From: an uncultured Lachnospiraceae bacterium
GTDB taxonomy: Bacteria; Bacillota; Clostridia; Lachnospirales; Lachnospiraceae
Assembly: GCA_900315505.1 (NCBI GenBank)
Contig: OMZG01000009.1
Span: 1 to 64,000, forward strand
Reading direction: 5' to 3'
DNA: 64,000 nucleotides
Every line of letters starts with the position of its first letter. Position 1 is the first letter of the stretch. The notes below the pieces were generated by a model. The model was not told the DNA's origin. It searched no databases and saw only the letters and a program-made list of their open reading frames with translations. Made by a program: the position numbers and the translations under genes. Shown in pieces: positions 8,802 to 17,149 of this stretch.

Positions 8802-9882
8802 TGAAATATTCCTCTATCTCCCTGTCCATCTCATCCGGGATGCCCTTCGCGTCCGTCAGATATCTTTTTGAAAAAATAACCGTCTTCTCCATGCACTCAT
8901 CAATATGCCATCTTGGTCTGTATCCAATCACACTCTTGATCTTCGAGCTGTCGAGTTTCAGGAATGATGCCTCATGCGGAGCATCTGTCTCAGCATGTGA
9001 TTCCCATGAAGCCCGTGGCAGGCCATCACTCAGATCCTGATTCCACTTCTTGCAGAAAAGGCTCACGAGATCTCCAGTCGTCACGCAGTCGCAGTCATCC
9101 GGGCCTACGTTGTAGTAATCAGCATACTGCCTGTCCTCCCACTGCTTCTCCGCTATCATCATATATGCGGCAAGCGGCTCCAACACATGCTGATATGGCC
9201 TCGTGGAAAAAGGATTCCTGACCTCGATTAAACCATTACCCGATTCCATAGCTCTCACACAGTCAGGTATGATACGGTCAGAGGCGAAATCGCCTCCGCC
9301 TATCACATTTCCTGCACGGGCAGTCGAGACTGCAAGTGTATCATCATTCTGAAAAAATGAATTCCTATACGAATGCACCGCCAGCTCTGCACATGACTTC
9401 GAATTCGAATACGGATCGAAGCCATCGAGAGGCTCATCCTCCCTATATCCCCAGACCCATTCATTATTCTTATATACCTTGTCTGTTGTGATGATCACAG
9501 CTGACCTCACTGAATCCGTCTGCCTGATACATTCGAGCACATTCACCGTCCCCATCACATTCGTCTCATACGTATATACCGGATTCCTGTATGACTCGCG
9601 CACTATCGGCTGCGCCGCCAGATGAAAAACAATCTCCGGCCTGAACTCTGTGAATACCCTCTGCAGATGATCGAGGTCTCTGATGTCTCCGCGTACATCC
9701 CGTATTCCTGATGTAACATCAGCGATATCATACAGTCCCGGTGCAGTCGGCACACCAAGCGAATATCCGCACACCTCAGCCCCTGCACGAAGCAGTGTAC
9801 TCGTAAGCCAGGTGCCCTTGAAACCGGTATGCCCGGTCACGAGCACTCTTTTATTTCTATAAAAAGATAACAGTTTGTTCAT
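8788..9882 (-). CDS. rfbG: CDP-glucose 4,6-dehydratase
   Basis: A 364-residue extended SDR enzyme converting CDP-glucose to CDP-4-keto-6-deoxyglucose. It has the NAD-binding VLVTGHTGFKGTWL at about 13-26, FHLAAQPIVRES, the catalytic TTDKVY and the YSNSK (Tyr-x-x-x-Lys) of DPYSNSKSCAE. The start is placed at 9882, where ATGA overlaps the rfbF stop and GGAAG lies eight bases upstream. A longer frame reaches 9960 but would lie wholly inside rfbF, and the nearby ATG at 9888 is too close to the ribosome-binding site. Confidence 0.95.
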   Translation of the reverse strand: MNKLLSFYRNKRVLVTGHTGFKGTWLTSTLLRAGAEVCGYSLGVPTAPGLYDIADVTSGIRDVRGDIRDLDHLQRVFTEFRPEIVFHLAAQPIVRESYRNPVYTYETNVMGTVNVLECIRQTDSVRSAVIITTDKVYKNNEWVWGYREDEPLDGFDPYSNSKSCAELAVHSYRNSFFQNDDTLAVSTARAGNVIGGGDFASDRIIPDCVRAMESGNGLIEVRNPFSTRPYQHVLEPLAAYMMIAEKQWEDRQYADYYNVGPDDCDCVTTGDLVSLFCKKWNQDLSDGLPRASWESHAETDAPHEASFLKLDSSKIKSVIGYRPRWHIDECMEKTVIFSKRYLTDAKGIPDEMDREIEEYFNVEQ

Positions 9883-10655
9883 TCCCATATCTTCCACGGG
9901 GCCTTTCCTGATCTCCACAGCTCCTCGAGCTTCTGTTTCTGGAGCAGGGTGTCCATGCACTGCCAGAAGCCGTGATGCCTGTATGACATCAGCTCACCCT
10001 CGGACGCCAGCCTCTCCAGAGGCTCCTTCTCGAGCACCGTACTGTCATCCTTCAGATAGGAAAAGATATCCGGCTCGAACACCATATATCCGGCATTTAT
10101 CGGCTGGCTATCTGCCTTATTCTTCTCACGGAAATGACGGACTGAATTGTCATAAGCAATATCGAGATGTCCCTTCTCTTCTTCGAGGATCACGGATGTA
10201 AGAGTCGCTGTCTTCCCGTGCTTCCTATGGAAATCAAGGAGATCAGCGATATTCACATCGCATACACCATCACCATAGGTCAACATAAACGTCTCATCGC
10301 CAATGTACTTCTGTACCCGCTTCAGACGGCCACCTGTCATCGTGTCAAGCCCGGTGTCCACGATAGTCACTTTCCACGGCTCCGTCTTCTTGTCATGGAC
10401 TATCATGTCATTACCCTCTGTGAAGTCAAAGGTGATATCCGATGTGTACAGGTAGTAGTCCGCAAACCACTCCTTTATCATGTGCTGCTTGTACCCTGCA
10501 CAGATAATGAACTCATTGAATCCGTAGTACGAATACTCCTTCATGATGTGCCAGAGTATCGGCATCCCACCGATCTCTATCATCGGCTTCGGTTTAAAAG
10601 TGCTCTCTTCTGAAATTCTCGTGCCGGCACCACCGGCCAGTAATACTACCTTCAT
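9879..10655 (-). CDS. rfbF: Glucose-1-phosphate cytidylyltransferase
   Basis: A 258-residue nucleotidyltransferase that makes CDP-glucose from CTP and glucose-1-phosphate, the first step of CDP-dideoxyhexose pathways. It begins VVLLAGGAGTRISEES and continues KPKPMIEIGG, the nucleotide-binding signature with catalytic Lys residues. FTEGND and TYGDGVCDV are typical of RfbF. It is the first gene of the eight-gene operon and is preceded by a 140-base leader with inverted repeats. Length is normal for the family. Confidence 0.95.
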   Translation of the reverse strand: MKVVLLAGGAGTRISEESTFKPKPMIEIGGMPILWHIMKEYSYYGFNEFIICAGYKQHMIKEWFADYYLYTSDITFDFTEGNDMIVHDKKTEPWKVTIVDTGLDTMTGGRLKRVQKYIGDETFMLTYGDGVCDVNIADLLDFHRKHGKTATLTSVILEEEKGHLDIAYDNSVRHFREKNKADSQPINAGYMVFEPDIFSYLKDDSTVLEKEPLERLASEGELMSYRHHGFWQCMDTLLQKQKLEELWRSGKAPWKIWE

Positions 10656-10794
10656 GAACTATGTTCCCTCTCCATATTTTGCGTAAGCTTCGCCATAGAA
10701 AAGCCTCTGCTTCTCTTTCAACAACTTCTATCACCGTCCGCACCAGACATGACACGCATCATGCGATGACCACGCCGTCACGGACGTTACTTCT
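10656..10794 (-). promoter_or_regulatory. Leader with inverted repeats upstream of rfbF
   Basis: About 140 bases lie between a predicted start of transcription near 10790 and the rfbF ATG. The segment 10735-10786 is closed by CGTCCG/CGGACG and contains smaller self-complementary pieces (CGCA/TGCG around 10754-10766). No open frame with a good ribosome-binding site was seen inside it. A structured leader before a long polysaccharide operon is where processive antitermination signals can occur, but no known motif was recognised. Confidence 0.35.
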
Positions 10795-10825
10795 ATTATA
10801 TCATAATCCACCACCGCTGTGTTAA
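10795..10825 (-). promoter_or_regulatory. Candidate sigma-A promoter for the rfbF operon
   Basis: On the minus strand TTAACA (10825-10820) is followed after 19 bases by a perfect TATAAT (10800-10795). The spacing is longer than the ideal 17, so the -35 is uncertain, but the -10 is exact and correctly placed before the operon. Confidence 0.45.
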
Positions 10826-10835
10826 ATTTCTATGG

Positions 10836-10864
10836 TTGAAAATCAGCCAGTCTTATGCTATTTT
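10836..10864 (+). promoter_or_regulatory. Candidate sigma-A promoter for the divergent glycosyltransferase
   Basis: TTGAAA (10836-10841), a 17-base spacer and TATTTT (10859-10864) lie about 48 bases before the ATG at 10912, back to back with the rfbF promoter. Confidence 0.45.
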
Positions 10865-10911
10865 TATGATACTTCTACATAGGAAAATCAATTAACGGGA
10901 GGACATCTGAT

Positions 10912-12057
10912 ATGAGTCAGAACAGATTTCTTGCAGTAACTGTAATGACATACAGGCATCCACAGGTAGTAGATCATGTACTGTCTGAATGGGAGAAGTA
11001 TATATCAGACCTTGGATTTGATATATACTACTTTGATTCAAGCCCTGATAATGAGACCGAGCAGATAGTAAGAACTCATCAGGAAAAATGCAGCCATATA
11101 TACTACAAGCGATTCCCATCCGAATTATCCGTTGAAATCAAATTTCTCACAGCCTTTGACAAGAGCTTTTATGACCACTCATACAGATATATATGGCCCA
11201 TCAAGGACCGGGCATTTCCAGATGCAGCCCTTATGCTTAATATCTATCAGAGGCTTATCGAAGGATGTGATGTACTGGAAATCACTGCGAAGCATACCTC
11301 GGATATATTCAAGCCATACAGATATACTGACACATATACCTCAGCCGGAGAATTCTATAGAGATCTGGCCTGGTGTGCAACCAGCATCGAAAACACCATA
11401 TACAACGCGGACACAATCCTGCATTCCTTTGACAAAGGCACTATAGTAGACAGATACTTTGTGAATGGACGCAGTTACTTTCCGCATACATTAGCACTTT
11501 TTCACTATCTGTCCGAATTGAAGAGGCCTGTTATCTCATGCCTCCGGCGTGGAAAAGGTAGCAACGCCCTGCACTATGACCACAACGCATCGAGCGGCTG
11601 GACAAAGACAAATGTCGGTCTGCAGGTTTTCGGATATTACTGGCCACTGATCAACAGATCACTGCCCGAATGCTACAGCGAGTACCGTAGGGATGCCGTC
11701 CGTTCTGAGACAAATTTCTACCCGCTGCTTGGCTCAGTAGACGGACTTATCAATCTGAATTTCAATGACCCTTCAAATGCAGAGTATGCTGACAGACTGC
11801 TCGAACACTGGTCGGATTATTCAGACGTTCCGTATGAAATAGCTACTGCTTTGAGAAAAGGTGACTTCACAACTGTATATGAGCGGTTCAGAACCGGATT
11901 ACAGGAGTTGATCTCTCAAAACGAAATACAGGAAGCCTCTGAACTATGCTTCAGGAACAGCTGGATAAGGACATATACAGACTTCTGCAATAATGAAGAT
12001 AATGCGTCTCTATTTAGTGAGCTCTATGGTTACTGTGCCTCTCATGCAGATGTATGA
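10912..12057 (+). CDS. Putative glycosyltransferase (GT-A-like)
   Basis: A 381-residue protein. The first 100 residues (RFLAVTVMTYRHP, YYFDSSPDNETE, then YIWPIKDRAFPDAAL) follow the GT-A family 2 pattern of an N-terminal beta strand, an aspartate-rich nucleotide-sugar segment and a position where DxD would be expected, here replaced by KDR. The rest is unassigned. The start has GGGAGG nine bases upstream. It is divergent from the rfbF operon and its 3' end overlaps the convergent glycosyltransferase gene by 16 bases. Probably acts on the flagellin or surface glycan built here; acceptor and donor unknown. Confidence 0.6.
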   Translation: MSQNRFLAVTVMTYRHPQVVDHVLSEWEKYISDLGFDIYYFDSSPDNETEQIVRTHQEKCSHIYYKRFPSELSVEIKFLTAFDKSFYDHSYRYIWPIKDRAFPDAALMLNIYQRLIEGCDVLEITAKHTSDIFKPYRYTDTYTSAGEFYRDLAWCATSIENTIYNADTILHSFDKGTIVDRYFVNGRSYFPHTLALFHYLSELKRPVISCLRRGKGSNALHYDHNASSGWTKTNVGLQVFGYYWPLINRSLPECYSEYRRDAVRSETNFYPLLGSVDGLINLNFNDPSNAEYADRLLEHWSDYSDVPYEIATALRKGDFTTVYERFRTGLQELISQNEIQEASELCFRNSWIRTYTDFCNNEDNASLFSELYGYCASHADV

Positions 12058-13541
12058 CTACGGTAGAACATATCATTGAATTCTTCGACACGCTTATCCC
12101 AGGTATGATCCTGTAGAGCCTTCCTCATTCCACGGTATGCTATTCGTAGTATAGCATCCTCATCCGAAAGAAGTGCCTTAATCCTATCAGGAATTCCCGC
12201 AATATCATCATTCGTGAGTCTGAATGTCTCTATATCCACACCCTCACAGAATTCTTCATCGATATATTCTGTCCCCTCTGTAAATGACAGCGCTCCGCAC
12301 AGCATACTATTTGCGATACGCTCAGTAAATCCTGCCTTATGTCCTGTCATCACGTTAAGGGAGATAAGTGACTTTCTGTAAATATCGGATGTCTCCTCAT
12401 AATCCACACTTGGATGAATATGCAGATTCGTATAATCACTGAACTCTTCGAATGTATCGCTGAACACATGGAGTTCTATCCCGGCATCCAGAATAGTCCT
12501 TACAACCTTCTTTCTCAGATGATGCACTACATCCTTTCCAATAAATGCCCACGACTGTAGAAACTGATCAAACTCCTCATCTGTGAACGGCTCAGATCTG
12601 TTGAAATATTTCTGCATAATACCGACATCGGATAGTAATTCTGCGAGTACAACATCCTGTGGCTTGTCATACTCTGCAATCATCCTATCCACATATTCCA
12701 GTGCCAGAGGGTAAAGCGTCGGCTGTTGCTGATGTATAATAGCAAGATTCTCATCCAGCCTGTCAGAGCACGTTCCGACAAAGGTCAGCGGATATACAAC
12801 CATTTCCCGCTTCCTGATCACAAAATCATCATACAAAAGTGAGGATATATCTGATGGATCTGCTGCTGGCGGAAAAAAGAATGCAGTCCTGTGCTGTATA
12901 TTACGAATATAGGATACATAGTATCTATCCACGCACAGGAATTTCGTCTTCTGTGGCATATCCCTGATATAGCTGCCATACCAGCATGGATTGTCAAAAT
13001 CCATCCAGTACAGAGGTGTATCCACCAGATCGTGTAGATATCTGCCATCTGTTGTCTTTAGTGTAAATGACGGATTCTGAAAAGCAATCAGACCTCTGAA
13101 GGTTCTGCCGGCAATAGAAGCGAAAAACTCTCTTGTCATATCCTTATTCTGTACATATATCACCTGATATCCTGCCTTCTCCAGTGCCTTTCCAAGCTCT
13201 ATTGAAAACGACTTCAGCGCACCATAGCAGATTTTATCCCCCATATACATAAGATAAGGACTTACTCTCTGTATGAAATCATGGTATGTCTCACTCTGGC
13301 CAATCAGCATCTCCTGCAGAAACGGCATCCTCTCCTGTATCTGATCTCCCAGCACAGCAAGAACCGCAGCATCCAGTCTTCCAGCAGACACCAGCTTATC
13401 CTTCAACCAGCCGATCAGAAAACACTCACACTGCCATACGGAATCATTATTTCCTGTATAGGCATCACATTTAAGCTGATGGATACCCTTCTTCTCAGAT
13501 TCACTTAATTCTATTTCCGATAATATACTCTTCAAATCCAT
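12042..13541 (-). CDS. Glycosyltransferase with CgeB-like C-terminal domain
   Basis: A 499-residue protein whose C-terminal third (from about 370: LHIHPSVDYEETSDIYRKS, then MTGHKAGFTERIANSMLCGA and DEEFCEGVDIETF) matches the Glyco_trans_1_2 / CgeB type domain of GT-B glycosyltransferases. The N-terminal part has YVQNKDMTREFF and other segments with no motif I can name. It follows the GT2 gene by three bases and is co-transcribed with it downstream of flagellin A, so flagellin glycosylation is the likely job. The ribosome-binding site is weak, which suggests translational coupling. Confidence 0.7.
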   Translation of the reverse strand: MDLKSILSEIELSESEKKGIHQLKCDAYTGNNDSVWQCECFLIGWLKDKLVSAGRLDAAVLAVLGDQIQERMPFLQEMLIGQSETYHDFIQRVSPYLMYMGDKICYGALKSFSIELGKALEKAGYQVIYVQNKDMTREFFASIAGRTFRGLIAFQNPSFTLKTTDGRYLHDLVDTPLYWMDFDNPCWYGSYIRDMPQKTKFLCVDRYYVSYIRNIQHRTAFFFPPAADPSDISSLLYDDFVIRKREMVVYPLTFVGTCSDRLDENLAIIHQQQPTLYPLALEYVDRMIAEYDKPQDVVLAELLSDVGIMQKYFNRSEPFTDEEFDQFLQSWAFIGKDVVHHLRKKVVRTILDAGIELHVFSDTFEEFSDYTNLHIHPSVDYEETSDIYRKSLISLNVMTGHKAGFTERIANSMLCGALSFTEGTEYIDEEFCEGVDIETFRLTNDDIAGIPDRIKALLSDEDAILRIAYRGMRKALQDHTWDKRVEEFNDMFYRSHTSA

Positions 13542-13544
13542 GAT

Positions 13545-14378
13545 TTAACTAATTATTTTCTCCAAGATCGGGACAATCTGATCTAATACACCTATATCCT
13601 GTGCATCAGTTAGAACTCTTTCCATGCTATGATTTAGTGTGCCCGTCTCAATATACAGCCTCTTATATTTTAACATGAGCATAAGTCTGGCACTCAGGTC
13701 GTTCATGGGATTAGTAGAAACTCCTTTACAAGTGTAAGGTGAATAAACCAACTCTCTGTCGGAAAATGCCGCATCACTTCTTTTTGCCAGCCTAATAGCA
13801 AAATCATAGTCTTCTAACGCCCTGAAGTGAGTATCAAACCCACCAATCTCATCCATGATATTATGCCTTACCATCAACGTAGGACATCCTACTACATTGT
13901 CAACCATCATCTGATGTATAATATTTCCTGCCAAAGACTCTGCAGTCATTCCTATACCTGGAACTATGTAATATCTCCCATCCTCTATGTATTTTCTGAA
14001 TCTTGAGTAGCAAAAGCCACAATTCTTATTGCTTTTCAGAAGTTCCAACTGCTGCTCAATCTTATCCGGTACATAATAATCATCCGAATCCTCAAATGCT
14101 ATGTATTCACCTACAGCTTTAAAAATGCCTTTATTCCTTGCACCTGAAGCACCCTTATCTCCATCGTTTAAAATATATCTGATTCTTCGATCCTCTTTAG
14201 AAAGCTCATCAACTAGTATTCTGGTATTGTCAGTAGACCGATCATCCACAATCAGAATCTCCAGATTATCATAAGACTGTTCCATAACACTTCTGACCGA
14301 TTTCTCAAGCACTTTTATTCTATTATACGTAGGAATAATGACGGATACAAGACCTTCTGTGTATGTATTTGTATTCAT
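13545..14378 (-). CDS. Family 2 glycosyltransferase
   Basis: A 277-residue GT2 enzyme with VSVIIPTYNR near 11-20, ILIVDDRSTDNT near 46, GASGARNKGI near 80 and the metal-binding EDSDDYYVPDKI near 95-106, followed by the usual acceptor-domain motif GGFDTHFRALEDYDF. It transfers a nucleotide-activated sugar in the cytoplasm. It lies just downstream of the flagellin A terminator and directly before another glycosyltransferase. No clear Shine-Dalgarno precedes the ATG; GGAG in the terminator stem is about 20 bases away. Confidence 0.88.
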   Translation of the reverse strand: MNTNTYTEGLVSVIIPTYNRIKVLEKSVRSVMEQSYDNLEILIVDDRSTDNTRILVDELSKEDRRIRYILNDGDKGASGARNKGIFKAVGEYIAFEDSDDYYVPDKIEQQLELLKSNKNCGFCYSRFRKYIEDGRYYIVPGIGMTAESLAGNIIHQMMVDNVVGCPTLMVRHNIMDEIGGFDTHFRALEDYDFAIRLAKRSDAAFSDRELVYSPYTCKGVSTNPMNDLSARLMLMLKYKRLYIETGTLNHSMERVLTDAQDIGVLDQIVPILEKIIS

Positions 14379-14394
14379 AATGATGTATAAATAA

Positions 14395-14424
14395 AGGACT
14401 CCAGGTAATAAAACCTGAAGTCCT
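14395..14424 (-). terminator. Rho-independent terminator after flagellin A
   Basis: On the minus strand a 12-bp stem (14424-14413 with 14406-14395, one G:U-type mismatch, loop of six) is followed by TTATTTATA. It lies 33 bases after the flagellin stop and before the glycosyltransferase gene. Confidence 0.7.
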
Positions 14425-14456
14425 GTCTCCTGTCACATATAAATCTTGTAAATAGA

Positions 14457-15341
14457 TTACTGAAGGAGTGAAAGAACTCCCTGTGTAGACTGGTTTGCCT
14501 GTGCAAGCATCGACTGTCCTGCCTGCTGAAGAATATTATTCTTGCTATAGGTAACCATCTCTTTTGCCATATCTGTATCACGAATACGTGATTCTGCTGA
14601 TGATGTATTTTCTGATACATTATCAAGATTTGCAATTGTATGCTCAAGTCTGTTCTGAACTGCACCAAGCTTAGCTCTCTGAGTAGATACCTTGTCAATA
14701 GCCTTCTGGACTCTGTCCATTACGCCACCAGCCTGGTTGAATCCATCGGCACCCTTTGAGGCACCCACAAGCATGCTTGATGTAAGCTCATCAGAAGTAA
14801 CAGCATCATATGATGTAGCTTTTCCATCACCTACAAGTCCAAGTCCCTTGGCACTCATCAGCGAGATATCAATCTTGATATTCTGTCCTGAAAGTGAACC
14901 AACCTGAAGATTCTTTCCGGTAAATGATCCATCAAGAAGATCCATCGTATTGAACTGTGTAGTCGATGCTACACGATCAATCTCTGATGTCAGCTGATTA
15001 AGCTCGAGTTTGATCTGGCTACGATCCTGTGAAGTATTGGTATCATTCGCTGCCTGTGTAGCAAGCTCATTCATACGCTGAAGCATTGAATGAACCTCGT
15101 TCAGAGCACCTTCTGCAGTCTGTACTACTGAGATACCATCCTGAGCATTCGTCGAAGCTCTGTCAAGACCACGGATCTGCGATCTCATCTTCTCTGAAAT
15201 TGCAAGTCCTGCTGCATCATCTGCTGCACGGTTGATCTTGTAACCACTTGAAAGCTTCTCTGTGCTCTTGGCCTGTGCTGTAGTTGTGATACCAAGCATA
15301 CGATTTGCATTGGCTGCCTGCATATTGTGCTGTACTACCAT
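14457..15341 (-). CDS. hag: Flagellin A (short, 294 residues)
   Basis: A complete short flagellin. The N-terminal D0/D1 region (VVQHNMQAANANRML, then LSSGYKINRAADDAAGLAIS) and the C-terminal D1/D0 region (ENTSSAESRIRDTDMAKEM to SLLQ) are intact; the variable centre is brief. It is exported by the flagellar type III system with FliS as chaperone and polymerises into the filament. It is about 94 percent identical to flagellin B (18 differences in 294). It has its own sigma-D promoter, a CsrA-type hairpin leader, SD AGGAGG nine bases before the ATG, and its own terminator. Glycosyltransferase genes flank it, so surface serines or threonines may be glycosylated. Confidence 0.97.
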   Translation of the reverse strand: MVVQHNMQAANANRMLGITTTAQAKSTEKLSSGYKINRAADDAAGLAISEKMRSQIRGLDRASTNAQDGISVVQTAEGALNEVHSMLQRMNELATQAANDTNTSQDRSQIKLELNQLTSEIDRVASTTQFNTMDLLDGSFTGKNLQVGSLSGQNIKIDISLMSAKGLGLVGDGKATSYDAVTSDELTSSMLVGASKGADGFNQAGGVMDRVQKAIDKVSTQRAKLGAVQNRLEHTIANLDNVSENTSSAESRIRDTDMAKEMVTYSKNNILQQAGQSMLAQANQSTQGVLSLLQ

Positions 15342-15350
15342 AATCCATTT

Positions 15351-15383
15351 CCTCCTTGAATCTCATACACCTTATCCTTGGTG
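15351..15383 (-). promoter_or_regulatory. CsrA-type leader of flagellin A: hairpin with GGA loop plus GGA in the SD
   Basis: The leader RNA has CACC-AAGGATAA-GGTG (15383-15368), a short hairpin with GGA in its loop, and about 12 bases later the Shine-Dalgarno AAGGAGG (SD core at 15356-15351). This is the two-site arrangement of Bacillus hag, where CsrA binds a hairpin GGA and the SD to block translation until FliW removes it. csrA and fliW are present in this window. Confidence 0.65.
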
Positions 15384-15448
15384 CTGTGTAGTATATTCTT
15401 ATCCAAAGGCGTTCTTTAGAAGTGCCTTCCTTCTTGCTTACACTCTTT

Positions 15449-15475
15449 ATATCGGAAACGGAGTTTTTTTCTTAA
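15449..15475 (-). promoter_or_regulatory. Sigma-D (sigma-28) promoter of flagellin A
   Basis: Minus strand TTAA (15475-15472), 15 bases, TCCGATAT (15456-15449), close to the TAAA-N15-GCCGATAT consensus. The -35 overlaps the licD stop codon. Predicted leader about 100 bases. Confidence 0.8.
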
Positions 15476-17061
15476 CCCCTTATTCTGATTTTTTTCCAGA
15501 AAATTTTCTTCATGTCTTTTCTTGAGATCTGAGACCTGAGTGACGGTTCCTTCACTATCTCTTCATCATACGATGACATTATCCTCTTCATATATGCTCG
15601 CTTCATTCTGTCGGACTGCACATATACTGTGTCTGCATATACTATCCCAGGTACTGTCACATATGATCTCATCATCTCCTGATCCCTGTCTGTCAATGCG
15701 TAGCGATCATCTGTCTCAAATGGTGATATATATGTAAGGCACCTGGTCTTCTTCCGCAGTTCCGATGAAAAATAGTTCATATCAATAAGCTCTGTGGCAT
15801 TGTATCTGTCATACGGAAACGAAAACACTATCTCATCATACTCATCTGCCGGAATATATGTATTGTGGTAATCCAGTTTCGACAGTTCCTCCGGGAACTT
15901 ATCATATTCATAGATCTCATCTACCGGATTCCTGTAGAAGTCACAGTCTGCAAACGGTATCGGCATGACCTGCACCTGGGCTTCCTCGGCAGTCAGCTTC
16001 TCATAATACCATTCCATGTATTTCCAGTAAGATGCCTTTGGCACAACAAATAACACTCTCTTATTCACTGACGACGCTTTTTCATGCTGCATCTGTCTCT
16101 TCAGTTCTGCCATTCCATCAGCATCTATATGATAATATACCGGATCATAGCCTATAGCTCCTATCATCCTATTCATCATGCCATTATAGAATGGATATCC
16201 ATGTGTCGGAAAATCCCTGTCCGGAATCATATAGTCATCGCCATATACTGCCCTCAGGTCGCCATCAGGATCCGTACAAGCCGGGAGCATCACTCCTTCA
16301 AACGGGAGATAAATTGTCTTTTCAAACCACTCTCTTCTGAATGTACCATAGAGTCCCTGAACCCATCCCCATACATGACCTACTCTGCTGCACTTATCAT
16401 CTCTTCCGTACACACCGAATATGGCTTCTGCCAGTCTGAAACTCTGCAGTTCTATACTCTCCCTGTCGTTATAATGATATCCTATCTTCTCTTCTATCCC
16501 CTTTTTAACTAACACAGCCGCCTCATTTGACGGATCATTAAGCCCATCCTTCAGACATATCGCTGTCCCGACAAGATTGCACAGATCGCGGTATATCTCC
16601 TCTTCATCCGGGTCATCAGGGATATAGTCTAGCGGAAAAATATCTAGTCCCGTAGGAAACGGACAATCACAGTTATTCTTTAGAAAATCCTCATTCAGGC
16701 ATACACCGTTGAAATTGATCACCCTTGTCAGTATATCCCAGTTATTTATATTAGCATTATGATATGTAACGCACTCATATCCATCTGGGAATTCATCATT
16801 CATCACCGCCTGGAAGCGGATATAATCATCCCGCAACATCACTACATCAATATCATCATCCCACGGTATATATCCCTTATGCCGAACTGCCCCCAATAAT
16901 GTTCCTGAATCAATGAACCAGTGAATCTCATGCTTTCGACACACTTCTGCGAATACATCCACAGTCACCTGAAGAGTGGATGCCCACATACGCTTCATAG
17001 TACCATCCACATAAAATCCTTCTCTTATCTCCGGTCTGAAATATTCTCTGTCAAAATGCAT
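15472..17061 (-). CDS. licD: LicD family phosphotransferase with C-terminal CDP-glycerol-transferase-like region
   Basis: A 529-residue protein. Residues about 20-250 form a LicD domain: FIDSGTLLGAVRHKGYIPWD followed by DDIDVVM, the conserved G-x-L-x-G-x-x-R-H/K plus D-D-D/D-x-D core. LicD proteins transfer phosphocholine or similar phospho-groups from a CDP or CMP carrier to glycans. From about 325 a second domain (RVLFVVPKASYWKYMEWYYE, then VQVMPIPFAD) resembles regions that accompany LicD and CDP-glycerol transferases in Clostridia. The start at 17061 is chosen because GAGG lies five bases upstream; the frame stays open to 17361, but that extension lies within flagellin B in another frame. 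Because a CMP-aminoethylphosphonate pathway is 5 kb away, phosphonate transfer to the flagellin glycan is a likely activity. Confidence 0.85.
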   Translation of the reverse strand: MHFDREYFRPEIREGFYVDGTMKRMWASTLQVTVDVFAEVCRKHEIHWFIDSGTLLGAVRHKGYIPWDDDIDVVMLRDDYIRFQAVMNDEFPDGYECVTYHNANINNWDILTRVINFNGVCLNEDFLKNNCDCPFPTGLDIFPLDYIPDDPDEEEIYRDLCNLVGTAICLKDGLNDPSNEAAVLVKKGIEEKIGYHYNDRESIELQSFRLAEAIFGVYGRDDKCSRVGHVWGWVQGLYGTFRREWFEKTIYLPFEGVMLPACTDPDGDLRAVYGDDYMIPDRDFPTHGYPFYNGMMNRMIGAIGYDPVYYHIDADGMAELKRQMQHEKASSVNKRVLFVVPKASYWKYMEWYYEKLTAEEAQVQVMPIPFADCDFYRNPVDEIYEYDKFPEELSKLDYHNTYIPADEYDEIVFSFPYDRYNATELIDMNYFSSELRKKTRCLTYISPFETDDRYALTDRDQEMMRSYVTVPGIVYADTVYVQSDRMKRAYMKRIMSSYDEEIVKEPSLRSQISRKDMKKIFWKKIRIRG

Positions 17062-17087
17062 ATTTACCTCGTATTCTTCTCTAAATG

Positions 17088-17122
17088 AAAAGAGCCACCA
17101 GGCGGTATGACCTGGCGGTTCT
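17088..17122 (-). terminator. Rho-independent terminator after flagellin B
   Basis: Minus-strand stem of 12 positions (17122-17111 with 17102-17091, two non-Watson-Crick pairs), loop of eight, followed by CTTTTCATTT. It separates flagellin B from licD. Confidence 0.7.
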
Positions 17123-17149
17123 TTAATCTCAGATATTTCAGTAAACGGA

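Noticed and set aside
9883..9960. Upstream start for rfbG at 9960
   Set aside because: The extension is inside rfbF, and the ATGA start at 9882 has a proper ribosome-binding site.
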